Positions 1 to 5,054 of a DNA stretch of 6,050 bases are shown in pieces. The first letter of the stretch is position 1; the number at the start of each line of letters is the position of its first letter. Below the pieces are notes generated by a model, which was not told the DNA's origin, did not search any database, and saw nothing but the letters and a program-made list of their open reading frames with translations. The DNA is from Thermotogaceae bacterium (GTDB lineage Bacteria > Thermotogota > Thermotogae > Thermotogales > Thermotogaceae), in NCBI GenBank assembly GCA_021161105.1, contig JAGHBG010000224.1, positions 1 to 6,050 on the forward strand, in the 5' to 3' direction. Made by a program: the position numbers and the translations under genes.

Positions 1-24
1 AAAGAAAACCGCGAAAATAAACAT
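1..24 (-). CDS. Possible start of next downstream gene (partial, cut by window edge)
   Basis: An ATG at 24-22 follows the rhomboid stop codon by six bases. It opens a frame reading M-F-I-F-A-V-F-F to the window edge, with a purine-rich stretch (GGTAAAGGACT) just upstream. The start of a hydrophobic N-terminus close behind another gene would be normal in an operon. Only eight codons are visible and the SD-to-start spacing is short, so this may be chance. No function can be given. Confidence 0.22.
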
Positions 25-30
25 AGTCCT

Positions 31-732
31 TTACCACCAGTAATAATATCCTTTTCCTGTCCAGTATGTGTAGGAGCGCTTCCTCAACCTTAAACCCGCC
101 CAGATTCCAAAAACAAATCCACCAGCGTGAGCCCACCATGCAACATTAGATATCGGCAAAGCAACGCTGATAAGACCATTGAAAACCTGCATAATGAACC
201 AGAAGAAAAGATATATAAAGGCCGGAATTTCTACAAGAGTGAAAAAGATAAAGAAAAAGACAAGAGTAACTATCCTTGAATGAGGGAATAAAACGAAATA
301 CGCTCCCATGACAGCTGATATAGCCCCAGAAGCCCCTACCATGGGAGTTGTAGTAAAAGGTGCGAAAATGAAATTAACTAAAGCAGCGAATAATCCTCCT
401 AATATATAAAATCCCAGGAATTTTCCGTGCCCCATAGTGTCTTCAACATTATCTCCAAATATCCACAAAAACCACATATTCCCAAGGATATGAGCCCAAC
501 CCCCATGAATAAACATGTGGGATATCCATGGAAATAAGCTAAATCCAAGCTTATTTCTAACTTCGGAAACTGTAAATCGAGCTGGGACAAGTCCAAAGTG
601 GTAAAAAAAAGACAAAAGTTCTCTGCTATTAAGAGAAAGTTCATAGAAGAAAACTATGAAATTAACAATTATTAATGCATACAAAACATAGGGCTTTCTT
701 CTACTCGGGATGGTATCGTAAAGTGGGAACAA
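31..732 (-). CDS. Rhomboid family intramembrane serine protease
   Basis: Predicted integral-membrane serine protease that cuts substrate proteins inside or next to their transmembrane helices. The 233-residue product has the rhomboid core. Its first membrane helix is at about 17-32. A loop and second-helix region carries H76, H81 and N85 (HGGWAHILGN), the conserved His/Asn cluster of the oxyanion site. The catalytic serine motif GASG is at 133-136 (S135), and the catalytic histidine H202 lies in WAHAGGF near the last helix. Hydrophobic segments between (about 104-125, 138-150, 153-195) complete a roughly six-helix fold with no extra domain, the usual size for a bacterial rhomboid. The start is TTG at 732, supported by GAGGTGATT four bases upstream; no in-frame ATG is nearby. 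The gene starts 23 nt after the 3' end of tRNA-Leu with no room for a separate promoter. The C-terminus is basic and then aromatic (YYYWW). The physiological substrate is unknown. Confidence 0.93.
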   Translation of the reverse strand: MFPLYDTIPSRRKPYVLYALIIVNFIVFFYELSLNSRELLSFFYHFGLVPARFTVSEVRNKLGFSLFPWISHMFIHGGWAHILGNMWFLWIFGDNVEDTMGHGKFLGFYILGGLFAALVNFIFAPFTTTPMVGASGAISAVMGAYFVLFPHSRIVTLVFFFIFFTLVEIPAFIYLFFWFIMQVFNGLISVALPISNVAWWAHAGGFVFGIWAGLRLRKRSYTYWTGKGYYYWW

Positions 733-736
733 AGCA

Positions 737-745
737 AATCACCTC
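737..745 (-). promoter_or_regulatory. Ribosome binding site that sets the TTG start of the rhomboid gene
   Basis: The minus strand reads GAGGTGATT, a near-perfect anti-SD complement, four bases before TTG at 732. It sits in the 23-nt gap between the tRNA CCA end and the protease start and fixes the non-ATG start codon. Confidence 0.8.
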
Positions 746-755
746 GGAAAAAGAA

Positions 756-845
756 TGGTGCCGGGGACCGGAGTCGAACCGGCACGGGGGTGTAACCCCC
801 AGCGGATTTTAAGTCCGCTGCGTCTGCCAATTCCGCCACCCCGGC
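756..845 (-). tRNA. tRNA-Leu (anticodon UAA), CCA encoded
   Basis: Reading down from 845, the 7-bp acceptor stem GCCGGGG pairs with CCCCGGC (766-760), followed by discriminator A (759) and encoded CCA (758-756). The anticodon stem GCGGA/TCCGC (818-814 with 806-802) closes the loop CTTAAAA, which places anticodon TAA at 811-809 for UUA codons. A long variable arm (GGGGGT/ACCCCC with a 3-nt loop) is the class II signature expected of leucine tRNAs. The T arm holds the TTCGACT loop. All arms are intact, so the gene is probably functional. It lies directly upstream of the rhomboid gene and is likely transcribed with it. Confidence 0.97.
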
Positions 846-855
846 ACGCTGATAT

Positions 856-883
856 ATTTTACAACATAAAATCAAAATGTCTA
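856..883 (-). promoter_or_regulatory. Candidate sigma-70-type promoter for tRNA-Leu and rhomboid
   Basis: The minus strand carries TAGACA (883-878; 5 of 6 to TTGACA), a 16-nt spacer, then TAAAAT (861-856; 5 of 6 to TATAAT). Transcription would begin a few bases before the tRNA 5' end at 845. The match is good, but AT-rich DNA gives such matches often. Confidence 0.5.
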
Positions 884-1093
884 TAAATTTTAATGAAGTA
901 TTTTTTATAAAAGGTTCAAAATATCAGGAAAAAGAGGATTTTTGTTCAGCTATTTCTTTCATATACTCTGTTTCTACGAAAGAATGAATTTTTTCATCAT
1001 GTCAGTTGCTCAAACAATTATGGCTGCACAGAAATTGGCATAAATATCAAAAACTCTGTTAGTTCCGGAGGAAACGCTATAACTCAAATACCA
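884..1093. other. Gap between MATE gene and tRNA promoter: no intact gene seen
   Basis: No open frame of gene length with an SD exists on either strand here. In-frame after the MATE stop, the minus strand stays open for 27 codons (1093-1013) to a TGA, then 11 more codons to TAG. A different frame then stays open down to a TGA at 924-926 and ends with a hydrophilic stretch (MKEIAEQKSSFS). This could be a decayed gene remnant or chance. No strong GC-rich terminator hairpin was found for the MATE gene. Confidence 0.4.
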
Positions 1094-2401
1094 TTAAACT
1101 TCTACATGAAGCCACTTCCCCTTTTTCACCATGAACAATCCCAGGATACCGGAAAAAACTATAAAGGAAGAATAAGCTAATGCAAGAATATTCAAATTTG
1201 ATGTAAAGCGAGAAACTACGATAAGAAGTGGAATTCTGTACGCCCAGTTTCCTATAGAACTGATCATCAATGTGTCTATTGTTCTTCCCCCACCAATTAG
1301 TGTTCCGTAGCTGACATTCATAAACGGCAAAAATAAAAATCCGAGGGAAGCATATCTTAAAAATTCCGCTGAAGCTTCAGCGAAATCCTTTTCCCTCGCA
1401 AATAGTGATACTATTGGATGTGCAAAAATAAAAATCAAGATAGCTACTATGGATCCCATTAAAACTGATAATTTTAATCCTTCCTTGAATACAACCATTG
1501 CTTTTTCTTTGTTATTTTCACCGAGGCTCTGGCCAACAAGCGTTGTTATCGCACCTTCTATTGCAAAAGCTATCATCCAGGTTATATCCAGAACTCTTGA
1601 ATACACACCAAAAACTGCTGTTGCTGTTACACCTATATAAGAAAAGATTTTAACTATTATTAACCTTGATACATCCCAATTTATCGCATCAAGAAGCGAA
1701 GGAGTACCTATTTTAAATATTTTTTTAAGGAGTGAAAGGTGCGGCTTTTCCACTTTGAGCATCCACACATTCCATTTTTTCTTAGCCCATAAAAATCCAT
1801 GAAACATAGCCGCGGTTTCACAGATACCAGAAGCTACAGCTGAACCAACAACCCCCATATTAAGATTAAACATGAATATAGGATCGAGGACAACATTTGC
1901 ACTCCCCCAGATGGCACTTATAATAAAAAGCGTTTTAGTATCTCCTATAGACCTGTAAGTTGTCATCATCGTCCCATAGAGAAAGCCAAAAGGCAAAAAA
2001 ACAATTCTCCATTTGTAATATGCCATAGCAGCATCTATATTTATGTTTCCACTTCCCATCCAGTAAAGAACATAGCTTGATAAAGAAGAAGTAATAAAAA
2101 GCAATAAAAGCCCTGAAAGAAATTTATAAAAAGCAATCTGTCGTCCAATTCTTTGAAACTCTTCGTAATTCTTCTCGCCCCATCTTCTTGACAAAAGAAC
2201 CACCGAAGCAACACCAAATATTTCGTTCAAAATGTAATTCATGGAATAAAAATTTACAGCCAGGGTAACAGACGCTACGGCTTCCTTCCCGAATCTACCT
2301 ATCCACATCAGATCAACTGTATTGTAAAGAATCGATATCACGGAACTTCCCATCGATGGTAGTGCGAATGCCAGAATTCTTCGTGAAACAGTTTTTCTCA
2401 C
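1094..2401 (-). CDS. MATE family efflux transporter
   Basis: Predicted inner-membrane antiporter of the MATE (NorM/DinF-like) family, which exports cationic drugs or metabolites in exchange for Na+ or H+. The 435-residue product has about 12 hydrophobic segments in two six-helix halves. The first half shows the family signature VDLMWIGRFG at 29-38, YRSIGDTKT at 149-157 and LDPIFMF at 172-178. The second half begins near GTPSLLDAIN (232-241) and carries VGQSLGENNKEKA at 289-301, the counterpart of the lvGqnlGAgn motif. Length is normal for the family. The start is placed at GTG 2401: a GTG three codons upstream (2410) lies inside GAGGTGAA, which is better read as the ribosome binding site. A hairpin with a T-run lies 20-56 bases before the start, so expression may be attenuated or insulated. 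Substrate cannot be told from sequence. Confidence 0.93.
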   Translation of the reverse strand: MRKTVSRRILAFALPSMGSSVISILYNTVDLMWIGRFGKEAVASVTLAVNFYSMNYILNEIFGVASVVLLSRRWGEKNYEEFQRIGRQIAFYKFLSGLLLLFITSSLSSYVLYWMGSGNINIDAAMAYYKWRIVFLPFGFLYGTMMTTYRSIGDTKTLFIISAIWGSANVVLDPIFMFNLNMGVVGSAVASGICETAAMFHGFLWAKKKWNVWMLKVEKPHLSLLKKIFKIGTPSLLDAINWDVSRLIIVKIFSYIGVTATAVFGVYSRVLDITWMIAFAIEGAITTLVGQSLGENNKEKAMVVFKEGLKLSVLMGSIVAILIFIFAHPIVSLFAREKDFAEASAEFLRYASLGFLFLPFMNVSYGTLIGGGRTIDTLMISSIGNWAYRIPLLIVVSRFTSNLNILALAYSSFIVFSGILGLFMVKKGKWLHVEV

Positions 2402-2405
2402 ATTC

Positions 2406-2413
2406 TTCACCTC
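2406..2413 (-). promoter_or_regulatory. Ribosome binding site that decides the MATE start
   Basis: The minus strand reads GAGGTGAA, then four bases, then GTG at 2401. The in-frame GTG at 2410-2408 is part of this SD itself, so the shorter start is preferred. Confidence 0.65.
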
Positions 2414-2420
2414 GTTATTA

Positions 2421-2457
2421 ACAAAAATGCTTTACATGAATAACATATAAAAGCATT
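2421..2457 (-). terminator. Terminator-like hairpin before the MATE gene
   Basis: A perfect 8-bp stem, AATGCTTT with AAAGCATT (2457-2450 with 2433-2426 on the minus strand), is extended by an imperfect inner ATG/CAT pairing and followed at once by TTTTTGT. Stem plus T-run fits a factor-independent terminator, though the stem is AT-rich and the full loop is 16 nt. It ends 19 bases before the MATE start, so it could end upstream read-through or act as an attenuator in the MATE leader. Confidence 0.5.
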
Positions 2458-2491
2458 CTATCCAATGTGGTGTTGTTTAATTCCGAAACGA

Positions 2492-2503
2492 AGATACATA
2501 TCT
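2492..2503. repeat. 12-bp palindrome AGATA-CA-TATCT
   Basis: A perfect inverted repeat, 5-bp arms with a 2-nt centre, lies about 90 bases upstream of the MATE start. Such short dyads are typical of repressor operators, and MATE genes are often controlled by local regulators, but no regulator gene is nearby. It may be chance. Confidence 0.25.
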
Positions 2504-2551
2504 CAAAATGTTTTTGTTTTTCGTGCCGGGGTTCAACATCGCATATCATCA

Positions 2552-2604
2552 AAAATGCTGGGAAAATATTCCATGGCGCATCAAAAATACAGATAGTTTT
2601 CCCC
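2552..2604 (-). terminator. Bulged hairpin with T-run, candidate end of the flagellin-led operon
   Basis: GGGAAAA-C-TAT (2603-2593 on the minus strand) pairs with ATATTTTCCC (2569-2560): ten base pairs with one bulged C and a 23-nt loop. Four bases later comes TTTTT. The stem begins about 60 bases after the stop of the last operon gene, a suitable place for a terminator. The large loop is atypical. A 10-bp direct repeat (CATCAAAAAT at 2547-2556 and 2579-2588, + strand) overlaps this structure. Confidence 0.4.
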
Positions 2605-2608
2605 TATT

Positions 2609-2627
2609 AATTTTTAAGAGAAAAATT
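2609..2627. repeat. AT-only inverted repeat
   Basis: AATTTTT-AAGAG-AAAAATT is a perfect 7-bp inverted repeat with a 5-nt loop, 38 bases after the stop of the GH3-like gene. It contains no G-C pair in the stem, so it would be weak as RNA. It adds to the cluster of dyads in this intergenic stretch. Confidence 0.35.
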
Positions 2628-2664
2628 CAAATAGAATAAGTAACCTCCACAGAAAGCCAGATCA

Positions 2665-3462
2665 TTACCATACTCTTCTACCTGTCGCTGGATTTTCCCC
2701 GGATTCAACCCCTTTTGCAAGCTCTAAAAGCCATGCGTCGGTTGAGAATACAAGTACCTTTGCGTCAGATTTTGGATCATTTATAGAAACACCATGACCT
2801 TCTGGATTTAAAATTACTATGCTCCCTTTCAGTATTTTTTCTCTGAGCTTTTCTATGTCATATGACTTTTCACTTGCCCAGTTAAATGTGATTTCCTTCC
2901 CATATAGAGGCCCTTCTTCCGAATAGAATGCAGTGTTATATCCCAGGTTCTTCAAATATTCCATTTTCTCCTTACCTTCTACATAAATAGGCAGATATAT
3001 CTTTCTTGAAATCAATGTTTCAATCACCTTTTCATCTATCTCCCCGCGCCCATCAACTATGGGATATATACCAGCATTTGCAAATCCTTCTCCCATGAGC
3101 TCAAGCATTTTTACCGTTATATAAGGTGATGTTGAGAACCTATCAAGAGGATTTTTATCGTCCTTACTTAACGTGTCCAAAGTTCCATATACAATAGCAT
3201 TTATTCCTAACCTTTTCAATTGTATTCCCACAGCTTCTGCAAAATCCCTTGATAACTCAAGATTTGAGTTTACGCCTATGCACAGGTTAGATATATCTCT
3301 AACAATTTTTTGCATTTTTGTATCTAAAACAGTATAGCCTTCTTTGTACAGAATTGGAACAAAGTCAATCACCTTCCATCCTATCATTAACACGGAAGCG
3401 ACTATCAAGGATAAGATTAACAACTTTCGCAACACCAGAATCATTATTCGATGGAGCAACAA
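2665..3462 (-). CDS. Membrane-anchored GH3 N-domain-like protein without catalytic signature
   Basis: No exact family is recognised. Residues about 62-141 follow the pattern of the family 3 glycoside hydrolase (NagZ-type) TIM-barrel: LGINAIVYGTLD (85-96) for the lGi.i.faPvlD strand, NPLDRFSTSP (104-113) for the conserved NP..RsF..dp segment, and GEGFANAG (124-131) for the f..Gl..aG helix. The KHFPGHG catalytic loop is replaced by VDGRGEID (136-143), and no DQEGG motif is seen, so it is probably not an active glycosidase. A basic-then-hydrophobic N-terminus (R12-K13, then about 14-28) predicts a signal anchor with the rest outside the membrane. The start is TTG 3462 (tandem TTG codons), chosen because a perfect SD lies nine bases upstream and because it includes the anchor. 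It overlaps the HAD gene by 98 nt in another frame. A shorter GTG start at 3372 would remove the anchor. It is last in the cluster. GH3 kinship is inferred from remembered motifs. Confidence 0.72.
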   Translation of the reverse strand: MLLHRIMILVLRKLLILSLIVASVLMIGWKVIDFVPILYKEGYTVLDTKMQKIVRDISNLCIGVNSNLELSRDFAEAVGIQLKRLGINAIVYGTLDTLSKDDKNPLDRFSTSPYITVKMLELMGEGFANAGIYPIVDGRGEIDEKVIETLISRKIYLPIYVEGKEKMEYLKNLGYNTAFYSEEGPLYGKEITFNWASEKSYDIEKLREKILKGSIVILNPEGHGVSINDPKSDAKVLVFSTDAWLLELAKGVESGENPATGRRVW

Positions 3463-4183
3463 AATCTGCCACCTCCTTAACTCCCGGTGTGGCGTTCCCC
3501 ATAGCTATCCCCAATCCCACCATCTCTATAATATCAGCATCATTATCGTTGTCACCAAAAGCAACTACATCTTTAAGGGAAAATCCCATATATTGCGATA
3601 ATAATAAAAGAGCTTTTGACTTTCCAACATCCTTTGGAACGAAATCAAGATATGTAGGAAAAGACTTGAATATCCTCAAAGTAGGGAACAGGGGAGACAA
3701 TTTTTCCTTAACCTCGTCTAAAACTACTGGAGTTGATATTGCTAAAATTTTGGTTACCCCATGTTTTGACGCCACTTCTACAAGATCGTCAACTACCCTG
3801 TACTCCACCCCTGAATGTTTTGCATAGGATTTTATCTCATCGTTATCTTCTTCAGATATCAACTCATCGTTTATATAAACCTGCCTGTGTACTTTCATTG
3901 CTCTCAATTTTTCTATGACTTTTGCTGCTATCTCTGGTGCTATCTTACTTTCATATATAATTCCCTCACCAGGAATATAAACCATTCCACCATTGTAGGC
4001 AATTGTAGGAAAAAGTATTCCAAAATTTCCCCGAGAAAATTTCAACACAGATTTAAGCATCCTTCCACTTGCAAGAATAACTGTATGGCTTTCAGCTGCC
4101 CGTAAAACCGCTTCCTTATTCTCTACAGAAAGCTTTTCTGCATCATCCAGAAGGGTTCCATCAATGTCAAAAACAAATACCAC
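3365..4183 (-). CDS. Cof-type HAD-superfamily phosphatase
   Basis: Predicted cytosolic Mg2+-dependent phosphatase of the Cof/YbiV-like HAD IIB group, which removes phosphate from sugar phosphates, flavin mononucleotide or similar small molecules. All four motifs are present in the 272-residue product: DIDGT at 6-10 (nucleophile D6, acid/base D8), S39 in ILASGR, K188 in VGKSK, and GDNDND at 210-215 for metal binding. The segment between motifs II and III (about 75-185) is the C2 cap that selects substrate. The usual family ending (SNNDSGVAKVV) is followed by an extra tail, DSRFRVNDRMEGD, which is where the next gene's signal anchor is encoded in another frame. The start is GTG 4183, seven bases after GGAGG, which lies in the last codons of the PLD gene; the intergenic gap is four bases. 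The substrate and the link to its neighbours are unknown. Confidence 0.92.
   Translation of the reverse strand: MVFVFDIDGTLLDDAEKLSVENKEAVLRAAESHTVILASGRMLKSVLKFSRGNFGILFPTIAYNGGMVYIPGEGIIYESKIAPEIAAKVIEKLRAMKVHRQVYINDELISEEDNDEIKSYAKHSGVEYRVVDDLVEVASKHGVTKILAISTPVVLDEVKEKLSPLFPTLRIFKSFPTYLDFVPKDVGKSKALLLLSQYMGFSLKDVVAFGDNDNDADIIEMVGLGIAMGNATPGVKEVADFVAPSNNDSGVAKVVNLILDSRFRVNDRMEGD
3469..3479 (-). promoter_or_regulatory. Strong internal SD for the overlapping GH3-like gene
   Basis: The minus strand reads TAAGGAGGTGG, a ten-base complement to the 16S 3' end, nine bases before the TTG at 3462. It lies inside the HAD gene, where it encodes the conserved K-E-V codons of VKEVADF. It is the main reason for choosing the long start of the next gene. 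Confidence 0.6.
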
Positions 4184-4187
4184 ATAC

Positions 4188-4195
4188 TCACCTCC
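4188..4195 (-). promoter_or_regulatory. Ribosome binding site for the GTG start of the HAD gene
   Basis: GGAGGTGA on the minus strand coincides with the last codons and stop of the PLD gene and lies four bases before GTG 4183. It fixes the start and implies that ribosomes finishing PLD can re-initiate here. Confidence 0.7.
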
Positions 4196-5054
4196 ATAAT
4201 ATGCTGAAAATTCTTTTATATTCCTGGATTATACCTTCATCTTTTGTCACAAAAATTATTTCAAAATTTTTTCTAAAAGCCGATTCAGTAAAATTTGCCG
4301 AGCCTGTAATAAGTAACTTTCCATCCACTATCATGAACTTATGATGAAGTGTTATATCCCTAAAAACTTTTACTTCGAATTGACTCGCTGGATGTTTTCC
4401 TATGTACTTTTCAGACCAATCATCCATTGCAATTTTAACTTTCACACTTCTGGAAGAAAGATACTTCAAAGCCCCGAAAATATTCATATCTGTAAACGCA
4501 TATACAGCTATATCAACCTCTTTCTCAGCTTCATTCAAAGCCCTGTACAGAACCGTTTCAAGATCAAAAAAAGGTGATACATAAAAAATTCCCAACGAAG
4601 TTCTATAAACACCCTTCGGTTTTTTTCCATTCCATAAATCATTAAATATCTCTTCAAATACTTTTATAACATCTGTTTCATGGAATATTATTGCATCGTT
4701 CAAATCCTCATACATGGAAGATTGCGTAAAATTCATGGAACCAAACACAACTGCATTACCAGTTAATAAAAATTTTGCATGGTGAAGGGTGCGGTTTTGA
4801 TCAAGCTTTAAATTTCTGATTTTCGAATCGTATTCAAGTATAGCGGCATGGTCAATCTTATTTATATAATTTACAACCCGGATATCATCTGCAGCCAGAG
4901 CCGATAACGAAGCCTGAGTGGCAGAATACAAAGCACCCATTATTACTTCATTTAAATTCCCAAATTCACTGGATATAACAGCAGCTCCATATATGAGAAC
5001 AATTGGGACCGAGATGGTCCCAATTGTAATGAACTTTTTCCACATTTTCATCAT
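4188..5054 (-). CDS. Membrane-anchored phospholipase D-like (HKD) protein
   Basis: Predicted phosphodiesterase or nuclease of the PLD superfamily, whose two HKD motifs form one active site. The 288-residue product starts with a signal anchor (K6-K7, hydrophobic about 8-28), so the body is probably outside the cytoplasmic membrane. The second half is canonical: the FYVSPFFD...VDIAVYAFTD barrel strands at 157-189, then H237-x-K239, D244 and GSANFT at 251-256. The first half is shortened and degenerate: H92-x-K94 and GSMNFT at 105-110 are kept, but the motif Asp position is G99 and the spacing to GS is one residue short. Activity may be altered, though the His/Lys pairs survive. The start ATG (5054-5052) shares its last two bases with the flagellin TGA, and no good SD is seen, so translation is probably coupled to flagellin. 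ATG codons also follow at positions 2 and 4. Cleaving DNA or lipid cannot be told apart here. Confidence 0.88.
   Translation of the reverse strand: MMKMWKKFITIGTISVPIVLIYGAAVISSEFGNLNEVIMGALYSATQASLSALAADDIRVVNYINKIDHAAILEYDSKIRNLKLDQNRTLHHAKFLLTGNAVVFGSMNFTQSSMYEDLNDAIIFHETDVIKVFEEIFNDLWNGKKPKGVYRTSLGIFYVSPFFDLETVLYRALNEAEKEVDIAVYAFTDMNIFGALKYLSSRSVKVKIAMDDWSEKYIGKHPASQFEVKVFRDITLHHKFMIVDGKLLITGSANFTESAFRKNFEIIFVTKDEGIIQEYKRIFSILWR

Noticed and set aside
399..644. 81-codon minus-strand frame within the rhomboid gene
   Set aside because: It lies entirely in an alternate frame of the protease and is explained by hydrophobic, T-rich coding sequence.
672..875. 67-codon minus-strand frame containing AELADAADLKSAG
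   Set aside because: This is the well-known translated shadow of a tRNA-Leu gene (756-845), and it also overlaps the true start of the rhomboid gene.
930..944. AAAAA/TTTTT inverted repeat as a MATE terminator
   Set aside because: It is a 5-bp A-T-only stem far from the stop codon; too weak to call a terminator.
2402..2410. Longer MATE start at GTG 2410
   Set aside because: That GTG is part of the GAGGTGAA ribosome binding site for the GTG at 2401; the extra three residues add nothing to the family match.
2640..2650. GGAGGTTAC on the minus strand as an SD for a small gene
   Set aside because: The only start codon near it (TTG) is about 12 bases away and the frame closes after seven codons.
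3318..3827. 169-codon + strand frame opposite the HAD and GH3-like genes
   Set aside because: It is antisense to a gene with all HAD motifs, has low-complexity S/T/P-rich composition, no recognised motif and no SD.
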